Positions 36,859-48,359 of a DNA stretch of 64,000 nucleotides are shown one piece after another. A program made the translations under genes and the position numbers. The notes under the pieces were generated by a model. The model worked only from the letters and a program-made list of their open reading frames with translations. It was not told where the DNA came from and made no database searches. The DNA lies in contig NC_052505.1 of assembly GCF_014356525.2 (NCBI RefSeq), positions 16,748,135 to 16,812,134 of the forward strand, given 5' to 3'. The DNA comes from Nilaparvata lugens. Lineage: Eukaryota; Arthropoda; Insecta; Hemiptera; Delphacidae. The stretch's first letter is position 1, and every line of letters begins with the position of its first letter.

Positions 36859-36947
36859 CTAGTTGTTGACGTTGGAGTTTGAAAAATGAAAGTCCTTGTT
36901 GAGCTACCATGGAACGTAACTTTTATATATTTTATTTATGAAAAGAG
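36859..36947 (+). repeat. 89-bp direct repeat, right copy
   Basis: Right partner of 36309-36397. The sequence beyond it (GTTGTGAAAGG...) is unrelated to the inserted block. Confidence 0.92.
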
Positions 36948-37095
36948 TTGTTGTGAAAGGAATGTGGTCGGTCGGTGTGGTCACATTAGAGTCATAACAG
37001 GCTCAACCCAACTGCCTCAACCCTGGTTTGAGTTGGCCGTTGCATCCTTTCCTTCCTCGGTCGGATTTCAGCCAAAAGCGATCTTGCTTCCATAA

Positions 37096-38718
37096 TGCTC
37101 AGGTCGTTCCACCACTATTCTATACATTATTTTCTCTGGGTTATTCATATGTCAGATCTTCCACAAAATAACGATTACGCTCATTAGATTTGCAACTAGC
37201 ATCATTTATTATAATATCACATATAACTCGCTAGGCTATTTAGAGGTATTTTTTTCATTCGAAAATGGAGTTTTCCTACAGTTACCTTGAAAAGTGACCA
37301 TTCCTGCACTGATTACAGAACGCAAAGAATCACTTTTCCGCTCTAGTGCGGATAACTTTGCATATTATCTTGCAGCCATTCCAATCAGCTGTTGACATTG
37401 TTGGCGTGTATTTTGAATGCGAATTCGTTCTAATTTTCTAGTTTTCTGATTTTCAAATTAATAAAAATGAGAACTCATTAAATTATACATTTTGAATATT
37501 ATTCATTATTTCAAATAATGTTTTTTCAAACATAAATTGATTGGTTGAAAAATTATTTAGAATTTACGATTTACTCAAAATTATTCAAATTTTCAAATTT
37601 ATTAGATTAATTTAATTTTTAATTTGAATGAATCATCGATTATTAATTTTCAATTGGATTATCAAGTTGAGAATAAATTAAAGCTGTTATTAATAACAAA
37701 ATTATACAGACAAACATTTGATGGATTTCAGCTACCATTTTACCCATAATCAACCACTTCTCATATTCAATGGTAACTGTAGGAAAAATTTAATGTGATA
37801 TACGTGCGCAAAGTTCCTCTGCTGCACTCAAGAAACCATTCCGCCCTCGCCTACGGCTCGTGCGTAAACGTTTCTTTTGATGCAGAAAATTGTCACGTTG
37901 CGCACTAGTTGCACAAATAACTATTTTCGTTAGTTTAAATTGTTAAATATAAGTGGAAATGTGAAAGTAACATAACCTAGTGTCATTTGAACTGCATTAT
38001 AAATTATAATTAAAACCGTTTCTTGCTTTAGCCTGTGTTACTTTTCTAGAGGCTGTGTAATTCTGAATGTTTGATTGAACGAATAAATAAATAGGCACTC
38101 AACAGCGAATAAAATCCATCTCATTCAATCGTAGTACAACTTGGAAAAACATATCGAAGAAATGCATTTATCCAACTAAAAACATCTTCTTTTCTGTAGT
38201 AGCTTTCCATGAATTTGGTTGGATTTGCTGAATATGAAGTTGAGCGAGTTAATTCAGTTGCTGATGACAATGTATTTATATTAGAGTCTGTGGACACTGG
38301 ATTGAACCATCTACCCGTCAACAATGAAGACACATCCGTGTGAACAACTGAATTTTTTAAACAAGTAAGTTTTGAAGACATTCTACTCAATTCAATTCAT
38401 TGCAGATGATAACTTTCAATACAGGAGAATCCAATTACTGCGCAGCCCTTTAATTAATAAGATAAATTGCAATGGAACATTAAGCGTACTTTAAAAGGCA
38501 ATGTTTTTATCGGGAACAGATCATATATTTTGAGCCATGTATAGCTTGTAATAATGCTGGAGGTTCTATAACTACTCAAAGCTCAAAGAACTTTGAAGCT
38601 TCAAGAACCTCATGTGTAATAAAGGCCTCTCAACATAGAAAAAATATATTTTGGGAGCTGATAGGTTTATCCTATATTTGTTTATTTACATAAATATAAA
38701 AATATATATTCATTACTA
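37096..38718. other. Non-coding stretch with GC-rich interspersed patches
   Basis: Patches at about 37335-37420 (TTTTCCGCTCTAGTGCGGA... CAGCTGTTGACAT) and 37800-37925 (CCGCCCTCGCCTACGGCTCG, GTTGCGCACTAGTTGCAC) resemble the GC-rich ends at 21345-22330. They are probably remnants of the same loose repeat class. The rest is AT-rich with nothing recognised. Confidence 0.4.
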
Positions 38719-39301
38719 CAGTCGAACCTCTATATAACGAAGTCGATCATCCCGAGAAAAAATTCGCTGCCGAGAGGTATTCGTTATTGAGAGGTTCTGT
38801 CAAGAAAACCGGCACGGTCCTATGGATCTTATAATATCGTATCACGGCGGTAAATAAATGAATATGGTACATAAAACATATCATCGCGAACGTAGGTAGG
38901 GTACCTATTAGGTCAATATTAATATGGAAATTTGAAAATTCATGCTGTCGAAAAAACATGTTTTTTGAATATTTGTAGAACGTTATAACTCACCATTTTA
39001 TTTCCAGAAAGCATGATTTGTACTATTAGTAGAATTTAATCGAAGTACATATTCTGTAGCAATATTTTTCAACTTTTTACGTGTTTAAACTAAATAATTC
39101 CTTGAAAATTACCGTCTGCTTCCTATATACACTACACTTTGTATGTTGAAGTCAAGAGAAAACTTCGTTGTTGAGAGGTCCGAAATTCGTTTAATAGAGG
39201 TAAATAAGCAGCAAAAACTCTAAAATGCCATGGGACCAGGTGAAAATTCGTTGTGTAGAGGATTTCGTTAAGTGGAGGTTCGTTATAGAGAGATTTGACT
39301 G
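38719..39301. mobile_element. pogo/Tigger-like MITE, 583 bp
   Basis: CAGTCGAACCTCTATATAACGAA at the left and TTCGTTATAGAGAGATTTGACTG at the right are terminal inverted repeats, flanked by TA dinucleotides (38717-38718 and 39302-39303). Internal arms repeat the theme (TTCGTTATTGAGAGGTTC / AACTTCGTTGTTGAGAGGTC). TA targets and CAGT...ACTG ends are typical of the Tc1-mariner-pogo superfamily. No transposase remains. Confidence 0.88.
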
Positions 39302-40402
39302 TATTATTGACAAATGGTCTTCATTATTATTTCTGGTATTTCTCTACGTCCTTTTTCAAGGTTGTTCTTCCATAGTGAACAAGAAAGAGGGAGAAAATTG
39401 AGTGTAAGGTCAGTGATTCATAGCGGTGTGTCTAATGAAACTGAATAATTGAGTATCAGTGAGGAAAGCTCTCCTCCAACTCGTTTGGCTTCTGCTTCTA
39501 TGGTCAGAATTTTATCATTGCCATTCTGCATGTGAAAGCTTCATTTGTTACTTGACTGCAAAGGTTTTCATTCGCAACGAAGAGATGGCTTGATAATTGC
39601 TCAGCTTTTCCACAATCAATAAAGGGCTTACGTCAACAGAAAAAAAGGGAATGCTGGAGAAACAATCAGTTTACTTCCCTTGAGGGGTGAATACTAGTCC
39701 AACGCATTTATTCATTTCATTCAAAGGCTTCAAAAAATTAAGACGGTCTGGAATACTTCTGTAGCCGAAATTAATCATTTGAAGGAAGATTGGAAGCTTT
39801 TCCAAGAATTTTCTATTATTGGCAGTTTTCTCAGATTGATTGATTCTTTACAGATAAGAGAGTTCCTCTGCAAATGAATGGTTAGAGTTCAAATATTATT
39901 GAGTGGTAATCAATAATTCATTATTCTTCATTGCTCTAGGCATTGTTGAATTACAACATGAATGAGAGGGAAAGCTTCAGAGGTTAATTCATTGTTCTTG
40001 AAAAGTCACTCATTCTTTATTAATCCTCTCATATGAAATACTTCTAGCGATAACAAACAAAAGCAAAACTTACAACTACAAAAACTCAGTGAATTTTGAA
40101 GTGAACAATAATATTACCGTCAGAATGTCCTACATTCAGAATCTAGATTGGGAACAAATCAAATCATCCAATCCACAGCTTTTTCGCGTAGAAGACAAAG
40201 AGAAACTGATATTGAATGAATCTGAAATTCATTGTCTTTCCTGACCTCTGACTTGTATTCGGTATTTATTACCACAAACCTGTGTTGGCTCACTGAGAAT
40301 AGATGGAAGAGGAGTAGGAGATGAAAGCTTATTTTTATATGATGATTCGTATTGTGAAAAGTTAGTCAGAAGTATAAATCAATTGAATGGTTTTGATTTT
40401 TA
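39302..40402. other. Non-coding stretch, nothing recognised
   Basis: AT-rich sequence without motif-bearing frames or clear repeats. Confidence 0.5.
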
Positions 40403-41465
40403 CTTTCCTTGCCCTACTACCATAGGTAAGGAAAGTATTGCTTTCCAAAAAAAATTAAGGTACCCCAATTTCAAGTTTTCTATACGTTTCAAGGTCCCCT
40501 GAGTCCAAAAACATGATTTTTGGGTGTTGGTCTGTGTGTGTGTGTGTGTGTGTATGTGTGTATGTGTGTATGTGTGTATGTCTGTGAACACGATAACTCC
40601 ATTCCTAATTAACCGATTGACTTGAAATTTTAAACTTAAGGTCCTTATACCATGAGGACCCGACAATAAGAAATAAAATTCAATTCAAGATGGCGGAAAA
40701 AATGGCGGATAATTACTAAAAAACCATGTTTTTCACGATTTTCTCAAAAACGGCTCTAACGATTTTCTTTAAATTTATACCATGGATAGCTATTTATGAG
40801 CCCTATCAACTGACATGAGTCTCATTTCTGGGAAAATTGCAGGAGCTGCGTAATATTCTCGAGAAAAATGGCGGATAATTACTAAAAAACCATGTTTTTC
40901 ACGGTTTTCTCGAAAACGGCTCTAACGATTTTCTTCAAATTTATACCATGGATAGCTATTTATTAGCACTATCAACTGACATGAGTCTCATTTCTGGGAA
41001 AATTGCAGGAGCTCCGTAATATTTTTGAGAAAAATGGCGGATAATCACTAAAAAACCATGTTTTTCACGGTTTTCTCGAAAACGGCTGTAACGATTTTCT
41101 TCAAATTTATTAAATGAATAGCTTTTTATCAGCTCTATCAACTGGCATGATTCTCCTCTCTGGGAAACTAATGGGGGGTCCACCCCATCCTTGAGAAATG
41201 GACTTAGTAACCTCCTTCTCGTGCATGAGGTAGGTAGGTAGCGCAGTTCATAAAAATAACACATAGTCGAGATATTTCATCTGTAGAACAGCTGTTTTGA
41301 CTACTTTAAAAAAATTACGACTAGAAAAATAATCGTATTTCACAATTTACTCTAAGGATAAAGTACTCTGAAAACAATAATTATATATACACATATACAG
41401 AAGTTTGATCGTAGTTTCAAATATGAGCAAGGAAAGTTGTGTGAGTGTACCACACCAGATTTTTC
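40403..41465 (+). mobile_element. Large interspersed repeat with internal 166-bp tandem units, + copy
   Basis: Ends CTTTCCTTGC (40403-40412) and GCAAGGAAAG (41427-41436) are perfect inverted 10-mers. Inside are GTATTGCTTTCCAAAAAAAA, a GT/TATG microsatellite at 40533-40580, then units starting ATGGCGGATAAT at 40702, 40868 and 41034 (period 166), each with CACGGTTTTCTCGAAAACGG-like text. It finishes near GTGTACCACACCAGATTTTT. The same family lies inverted at 48712-49560. No ORF of note. Probably a non-autonomous DNA element. Confidence 0.82.
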
Positions 41466-42519
41466 GAAAATGTGATCACTGTTATGACGAAGAATGAGAA
41501 ATACTTGAGTAAATAAACATGATCGAAAACTCCTAATGTATATAATGGAAAATCGCGCCCGCTCGCTACTCGAGCTTTTATTGATTCAACCCCCAAAAAA
41601 GAGCTCGTCTCGTTCTTATTCAGTGCTTGAGGCATTATCTTACTCTACTTTCAACTTGTTTTGTTTGGGGATCGCTCTTGATGTTTAAACGTCTTTGGTA
41701 AGCCGTAACAACTTCTTCCCCGTCATTACTTCTCTGTGAGCTGTTCAGAGTTGAACTTCTTCTAGATGAATATTCATGAGGCGAAGAAAATGACATTTGA
41801 TAGGACAAGAAATACTCTACGAGCCACAGCTTACAAGGCTATAATGATCTCTCAAACAAAATGTTGTCAGCGTATTCTATGTGATGAGGAAGCAAGCTTC
41901 TAGAACTATATGTCCTGAGCTGAGCTTTGAATGTGTCTATCCGAATTTTAGTGTTGAAAACTAAAATTTTTCCTGGAAGAGTATGATCATCCATTCAATT
42001 TTATCATCCTCCGGTTTATAGGACATTAATAATTGAATCTAATGGACCTATTAGAGATTCAATAAGAGCCCTAGAAACAGGATCTTCAAAAGTTCTCATC
42101 AAAATTATTGTCATAAAATTTAATTCAACTGGTAAGTTCTTATTTGCAACGATTTGGAGTAGAAACTCTCTCAGAGTGGTAAATACTGTAATATAGCCTA
42201 ATGCTACACTGTAACCTACATCCTATTTGATGCTGCATTGATCTTTTCTAATAAAATGGAACAGTATTTCATTCTTTTCTTCTTCTCATTATCATCAGAG
42301 CCGTCTACTTCTGTGATAATAAACGTAATCTTTCAGGTATCAACTTTTCAGGTTCTTCATCGGTGCCTTCAAACTGAGAAAAATCCATAAATTCCAGTAC
42401 CTATACTATCAGATGAACTTTGATCTGATCTGATTCGGCTGTATAGACCTAATATTGAACAGTAGCTAGACATTATAGGTAGACATTATTCGACAATATA
42501 GACCTAGTATTGAACAGCT
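41466..42519. other. Non-coding stretch, nothing recognised
   Basis: Small duplication at 42450-42540 (CTAGACATTATAGGTAGACA, and TATTGAACAG three times). No gene recognised. Confidence 0.45.
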
Positions 42520-42960
42520 ACTATATAGCTGTATTGAACAGCCTTGATTAATGGATAAAAATCAAAGAATAAGAATATTTTTATTGCCGTTAAACAAACG
42601 TAATTGTAATAGGCTACCTCAAAATACAGTCAGTTTTTTTAAATACTATACATACATATAATTAAATATTCTTAATAATACAATAAATAATATAATACTA
42701 CTATAATAATACCAAAAATGAAATACAATCTAATTCTTTAGAGATTATTATTTTTGAATTGTATTTGTGTCAGATACTAGGTTCATTCATATTATAAAAA
42801 GGTGGTTCTTTAACCATCTATTTAAAACAAGTTTAAAAGCTTTTTCCGGCAGATTCCGCACCCATAAAGGAAGTTTATTGAACGTTTAATTGATCATATA
42901 TGTTCTATTTTCAATTGAGCATTGAAGCTTTTTCGTACCAAATGTCTGTTCTGAATTGTC
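42520..42960 (-). pseudogene. Degenerate antisense LINE 3' end next to the channel exon
   Basis: Read on the minus strand, 42785-42890 encodes FNKLPLWVRNLPEKAFKLVL then NRWLKNHLFI and a stop, a C-terminal tail common to jockey/CR1-like non-LTR proteins. AT-rich 3' UTR follows to about 42540, ending in AATAAAAATATTCTTATTC. Upstream stops break the frame. It ends within about 100 bp of the exon A acceptor at 42999-43000. Confidence 0.65.
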
Positions 42961-43000
42961 TTTCCATATTGATGATGCAGTTTTTCCGTTTTGTTTTCAG

Positions 43001-43209
43001 ACGTTCTGCGTGGTGTCGAAGCGATTCCGCAAGAACTACATCCACCGCTTCACGGCCACCAACTCCTTCTTCCTATTTTCTCCGTGGAACTCCATTCGGC
43101 GCACCTGCATCTTCCTTTCGACGAACCAGTACTTCGATTACGTTGTCATGACAACAATTCTGCTCAACTGCGTCTTCCTAGCCAAGACCGAACCTCTCGA
43201 GGAGGCCGA
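43001..43209 (+). CDS. NaCP60E: Voltage-gated cation channel DSC1/NaCP60E, exon with domain I S1
   Basis: Internal coding exon of an insect sodium-channel-like alpha subunit, a plasma-membrane voltage-gated cation channel of the DSC1/BSC1 type. It starts after a pyrimidine-rich acceptor (AG at 42999-43000) and ends before a GTGAGT donor at 43210. It encodes 69 codons plus two bases (phase 2). The protein begins TFCVVSKRFRKNYIHRF, the basic cytosolic stretch before S1. It continues through FSPWNSIRR into S1 (YFDYVVMTTILLNCVFLA) and ends in EPLEEAE. Remembered Drosophila DSC1 has nearly the same wording here (VVS.RF.KNYIHRF, NQYFDY, EEAEYIFLAIY), whereas para differs at those positions, so DSC1 fits better than para. 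GC content is far above the flanks. The upstream exon encoding the rest of the N-terminus was not located. Confidence 0.93.
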
Positions 43210-43292
43210 GTGAGTGCAAAGTCTGCTTTCTTCAAACTTTTTTCATTACTTTCTGTGAATGTTCCCACGAAGCACTACCAGCCTATGTTTCC

Positions 43293-43699
43293 GATTAGCT
43301 TGAGGAAAAAGGTGAAACTCGTGATTTGTGATAACATTACAAGTTTGTCGCTCGGAAAACAAGGTTCTAAACGAATGAAAATTCGTGTTAAAAGTGGATT
43401 GGAACTACTTCCGATATCAAATTTTCATCTAAGCTACCTGTTTGCTTTCCACAATTCAATAATTATTCTTATCTCCAACGTAATCAGATGATAATCGGAT
43501 TAGGTTGAGGAAAAAGGTGGAACTCGTGATTTGTGATAACATTACAAGTTTGCCACTTGGAGAACAAGATTCTAAACGAATGAAAATTCGTGTTACAAGT
43601 GGATTGGAACTACTTCCGATTTCAAATTTTCATCTAAGCTACCTGTTTGATTTCCACAATTCAATAATTATTATTTTCATCTCCAACGTAATCAGATGA
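43293..43699. repeat. 205-bp tandem duplication in the NaCP60E intron
   Basis: GATTAGCTTGAGGAAAAAGG at 43293 and GATTAGGTTGAGGAAAAAGG at 43498 begin two nearly identical units containing ATTTGTGATAACATTACAAG, CGAATGAAAATTCGTGTTA and CATCTAAGCTACCTGTTTG. They start 83 bp after the exon A donor. Small open frames in them are shadows. Confidence 0.92.
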
Positions 43700-44715
43700 T
43701 ACTACACATAAGTTAGATCGAATAGCTCGAGAAAGTTTCATGAGAATACCGATGAAACTCAGAACTTTAATTTTTTCTCATTGCAACTGCAGCTATTATC
43801 ACGACTAAAATTTCATTCTAATTTTTTCCGAATTTCCTAAACTCAAATATAGCAAAATGTCTTTATTTCTGTTACTTCAAACATCATCAATATAGAGTAA
43901 AGTGGATTTTTTTATTTTTTCAAAGTTTCCTAAGCTCAAATATGGATGGCAAAATGTCTTTATTTCATCAATTGATGCTGTTTGAAGTCTGAAAAATAGT
44001 GAAGCTCAGTTTACTAGAACCATATGTCGGAATAAACTATTTTAACGTTTGTTCGAACTATCTGTGTATAGTAAATTCTACTAGACTTCTGTAAGTTGCT
44101 TCAACAATAAAAATCGACTAACTCCCGAATACATCCAACTAAGGATCTTGTAGAAATAAATGATAATAATAATGCAGCAACTCCTGTTAAAACAACTATC
44201 ATATTGTAATAGAGCTGTTGAACCGTGACTTCACAACCAATGACTTTCTAGTAGATCCCACAATCTCACAGTTGGATCAATAATCCTATGTTGGAACGAT
44301 TGCATTCAGGTTGAAATTTTAACTAACTAGAGCAAGATAGTTGGAGTAACAGGGAATTCTGTTTAACCCCAATAGGAATGTTATCATTTCAACCAGAAGC
44401 TGATTATGATAGCTAGTGGTTGTACTTCCAACTATTTTTAGTTTGTTACAAAGCTCGATTTTTTCCGTGAAATATATAGAGTGTAGTAGAAATAAAAATG
44501 GTCTTTTGAAAAGTACTACATAGAATCACTAGTACCTTTCATTTCCTTTGATGACCGGCTCCGGCCAATCACGCCTGTATCGAATGTATTACTTTATTAT
44601 ATTATCAAGTTTTTTGGAACTATATGCCTTTTGCACAGTTTCAGTTTAAATTTTCATGCTTAACTGGATTGAATGATATCAAATCTCGTTCATTGTAATG
44701 TGGTCCATTTCAATT
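43690..44715 (+). repeat. Second copy of the 36398-36858 repeat block, interrupted
   Basis: Contains the same ordered words as 36398-36858 (GATACTACACATAAGTTAGA at the start, ATTGAATGATATCAAATCTC at the end). About 550 bp of other sequence is inserted between about 43925 and 44480. The inserted part shows no ORF. Confidence 0.8.
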
Positions 44716-44767
44716 GAATTCAGATAAGCTTTGACTGTGCAAACGGCCCTATGACAGAACATAGGAG

Positions 44768-44954
44768 TTTTCTTTGATGACACGACCGGTTTCGGACAAT
44801 CACTCAATCATCAACTATCAAAACATTCGATAATTATAAAACCACACTTTATAATCGAGGAACACCATTATAAAGTATCATAACACTTCATAACGATCAG
44901 GAGACACTCGATAAAGGCGTGATTGGCCGATATCGGTTGTGTCATCAAAGAAAA
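44768..44954. mobile_element. Foldback MITE of the GACACGACCGG family
   Basis: TTTTCTTTGATGACACGACC at the left pairs with a diverged arm at the right ending GTGTCATCAAAGAAAA. Internal words (TATAAAGTATCATAACACTT) are self-complementary. Related to 20879-20999. Confidence 0.75.
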
Positions 44955-45025
44955 TAAAAGGATACTAGTAATTCTATATGATGAAACAATCAAGAATTCA
45001 CTCTTTGAATGGATAATACTCTTTC

Positions 45026-45222
45026 ATTGTCTATTATCATACTAGAATCAAAATTATGAATGGAATCCTGATCCTGACCCATCTTCTATTTTTTAGCACA
45101 GTACATTGCACGTTATTTCTATATTGTCTATTATCATACTCGAATCAAAAATATGAATAAAATCATGATCCTTGCTACTCATCTTACATTTTTTAGCACA
45201 GATCATTGCGCGTTATTTCTAT
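45026..45222. repeat. 97-bp tandem duplication
   Basis: ATTGTCTATTATCATACT begins at 45026 and 45123. Both units end with TTTTTTAGCACAG.(T/A)CATTGC(A/G)CGTTATTTCTATA. Confidence 0.9.
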
Positions 45223-45469
45223 AGTTTCAAAGCCTGACATTTCCAACACCAACTTGGCCAGATTAGATTGCAGCACTCGAATAAATATTATTCTCAGAGA
45301 ATCCCGCGGTTTTTTCATAGTAGGCACCTAGTGAATTCTTAAAAAGTTACGATACCAGACCCACTTTTCTGTTTCACCCTGATTTGCCCGGTTTTATTTA
45401 TTTCATCGTGATAAGCGCGTGAATTGAAGCCAGTAAAGTTGTGTGTGCTAGCTGTTGAAGCAACGATGA

Positions 45470-45730
45470 TGCCGGGGCTTACGGTGAAGAGGTGGCGCTG
45501 TGGAGGGGTGGAGGTAGATGGAAGTGCGGCGAGGGTGGTGGGGCGCGAAGGTTTATTCTAGACAATAAAGCCTGCCAAACTGGAAGTTTTCGTTGGTGGA
45601 AGAGCATCAGCACAGCAGGGGGTAAGATTATATTGCGGCTAGAACGGGGTGTGGGTGCCACGGTGGGTGGAGGGGAAAGAAGACAGGAAGCTGCTCTAAA
45701 CTCTGTGGAATTCATTGAGTTGTGCTCCCA
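45470..45730. other. GC/G-rich patch of unknown nature
   Basis: Purine-skewed, GC-rich run (GGTGGAGGTAGATGG, GTGCGGCGAGGGTGG, GGGTGGAGGGGAAAGAAGAC). It leaves long frames open on both strands (45492-45734 plus, 45479-45745 minus), neither recognisable. It could be a transcribed or regulatory region, and no gene model is supported. Confidence 0.4.
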
Positions 45731-46077
45731 GTAAAGCAAAAGCAAAAGACTGCAATATGCCTGGTAATCTTATTAACGCCGTAGCCCAGCAAAATAATCT
45801 CTGGCGAGTACAGATCACGCTCTGTGAACTGAAGCTCGCTACTTTAATCACAGTATTCATGAAATATTGCCGTGACTTCAATCTCCAGTTTGCTCAAATA
45901 CAATGTTTTCTGATACTATCAGAGAATGCCTAACGCTGCTTGTACAGTATATTGAGAATGCATGAACTACTTGCGAGGAAGTCAAAGTTAAAACCTTTCA
46001 AGAACTCACTGCATTCATCAAAACTGTCCACCCTTCATCGCTATCCTCTTATCTCTCTTTCTCTCACTCCCTTTGAA

Positions 46078-46165
46078 GGTTAAGTGTAAGAGAGGTCCGG
46101 CTGCGCCATAACTTCGCCCTCCTAGGTTTTTTAATAGAGGCAGCGAATCAATCAATCAATCCCAC
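46078..46165 (+). mobile_element. Retroelement 3' end with AATC tail
   Basis: GTAAGAGAGGTCCGGCTGCG and CTTCGCCCTCCTAGG, then an (AATC)n microsatellite at 46146-46160. This looks like the 3' terminus of a LINE or SINE. No body is recognisable. Confidence 0.5.
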
Positions 46166-46289
46166 TGTATCTAGAAAATCTCTATATCTTGGGTGTTTTA
46201 ATTATCAGATTTGTGTGTAGGCTATGTGAAAGTCAATGCAGCATACAGGAAAGATACTAGAATCACTTCACTTATATGGGCTATTTTAT

Positions 46290-46410
46290 TCAAATCAATA
46301 GAAACAATATAACAAATTGTAGTACCCTTTATTGAAAAATGTTTTTTTATAAAATATTTCAAAGTTTTTAATAAAGGGTACTGCAAGCTGTTGGATTGTT
46401 TTTATTGATA
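46290..46410. repeat. Inverted repeat containing TAGTACCCTTTATT
   Basis: TTGTAGTACCCTTTATTGAA pairs with TTTTTAATAAAGGGTACTGCAAG, with outer AATCAATAGAAACAAT / ATTGTTTTTATTGAT. Same family as 22920-23090. Confidence 0.8.
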
Positions 46411-46510
46411 GGAAAGATACTTTTTAGTGGATTTCTTATGAAAAGGTTACTCGGGATAATGTAGCTTACTAACGATGACATAAGCAAGAAAAACAAATAA
46501 TACAGTGTTA

Positions 46511-47295
46511 TAGTGAGGTCCACATTATAATGGCAGTGAAGAAAGATAGGAGAGAAGCGTTGCCAAGTCTCTCCATTTTGCTACTGAGTGTACACAGCTG
46601 TTACTTAATTCATCCCATTAAATTTGATCCAATAATAATATTATCATTCTCCTAATAAAATAATCAATTTAATGTGAAATTGATCAAGAAAATATATTTT
46701 TTAATTATTTGGTTCAAAAATTTGCTTCCATAACTGAGATCAGATTTTTATTTTTATACAAACCTGAAATGGCGGCTAATTTAAAAAGCTATGATACACC
46801 AATCTGAATTTCAAAACAACAGAAATTAAGTTATTTGGTGGGTATTCTATTCCAATTTCTTTTGAAAATAATGGAAAAATAGAAATCCTATGTAAAATAA
46901 GTAATTCCAATGGATATAATTCTGAAATAACCTGGCTAACTGAAGCATGGATGAAGTCTAGGACGGTTAGTTATCAACTTTTAAAATGTCATTTCAGGTA
47001 TTTTAATTTGTGTTTCTCATACGGTAATGTCTAAAAATTATTCCATTGTTTCAAAAATATATTTTAAATCAATTATACGACTTGTTTACTAAAGTATTTT
47101 GATAGAATGAAGAAAAAAATGGCGGCCGAGAATTGTTTGTTTACAGTCACTGTCAAAAGTAAAAATAAATATTCTGGCAAACGGACAACATTGCAAAGCT
47201 AGAGAGAGATAGCGCTATCTGTTTTGTTGTATGATAGAAAAGGACAGCAACAGTATTGTCAATCGTACACTGCCATTATAACGTGGACCTCACTA
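46511..47295. mobile_element. MITE with 30-bp TIRs, TA target (Tc1-mariner-like)
   Basis: TAGTGAGGTCCACATTATAA then TGGCAGTG at 46511 is mirrored by CACTGCCATTATAACGTGGACCTCACTA ending at about 47295, with TA on both outer sides. The interior is AT-rich with no transposase. It contains CCAAATGGCGG-like words (47125-47140). Confidence 0.85.
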
Positions 47296-47297
47296 TA

Positions 47298-47868
47298 GAA
47301 ATGCGAATAGAAGTAAATTTAAATGAGGGAATCGATGGACTAAGACAAATTGTATAAATCTACAATATTGAGAAAACCAAATATTCCTGCAAAGAATATG
47401 AAAATGGCATTTCAATACCAGTTTTGTGTGCAAAACATAGTAACTTGATCTAAATACCTCGAGAGGGAAATTGAACGTGGGAAATTGTTTGAGGATATTT
47501 TTGATGCTATGAGGACTGATCTCAACGTTTCCGATTTTCCATGCAGTCGCTCAACTTCTCACAACTCCACAAAGACCAGACAAAACTTTGACAGTTGAAT
47601 GAAAAGATAAAGTATTTGATATCTTTGTAGCTTGATGTGGATTCAAGGGCTGTTATGACTCGGAACTTGTCATCCTAGAGAGGGAACGCTTCTTGGTCTC
47701 ATTTCTTAATGAGATTCAATTTGGAGAGAAGTTTCAGTTTCTTTCATCCCTTGACAGAGTGACACTAGTTTGTTGAGAAAGTAGCTTACACAACTCAAAC
47801 TTTTTTCTGGGACTTTGATATTTTTCACTGAAGCGGTGATAACTCTTCTAGAATAATGATGAGACACT
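47298..47868. other. Non-coding intron sequence, nothing recognised
   Basis: Unique AT-rich sequence. No frame of note. Confidence 0.5.
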
Positions 47869-48200
47869 TAATGTTGTGGCACTTGAAGAATGTCTCATAT
47901 TTTTACACAATCGCGATTTATTCAGCTGAAATTTGATTCTTAATTTGGAATTCAAGTCATTGAATTGATAATTTTAGAAATTATCGTTCACATTCCTGAA
48001 TGCTGATTAAATAGCAATAATTCAAATAGCAATAAGACATAATTATTAATGTTGTGGCACTTGAAGAATGTCTCGTAGCTTTACACAATCGCGATTAATT
48101 CAGCTAAAATTTGATTCTCAATTTGGTATTCGTCATAATATCGTTAATTCTAAAAAATATCGTTCACATTTCTAATTGCTGATTCGATTCCGGTATCATA
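47869..48200. repeat. 178-bp tandem duplication
   Basis: TTAATGTTGTGGCACTTGAA followed by GAATGTCTC at about 47869 and 48047. Both continue TTTACACAATCGCGATT.ATTCAGCT.AAATTTGATTCT and ATCGTTCACATT.CT.A.TGCTGATT. Confidence 0.88.
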
Positions 48201-48359
48201 TTTCTCATTCATATAATGAAAACGACTCGATATTGTCAGAACCATAACTTTATTTCAACAATTTGAACTAGTTTTGGCTGTTATAACATCTCTTATGCTA
48301 ATTCCATACTCATATCATATTTTTCATAGATCGATAGCTTGAAAACGACTGGATCACAT

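Noticed and set aside
42991..43491. 166-codon frame running over the S1 exon in another frame
   Set aside because: Shadow of the real exon extended into the intron duplication. It lacks the conserved channel sequence, which lies in the frame starting at 43001.
45479..45745. Overlapping frames on both strands of a G-rich patch
   Set aside because: Both strands stay open because of base composition. Neither has a recognisable motif or splice support.
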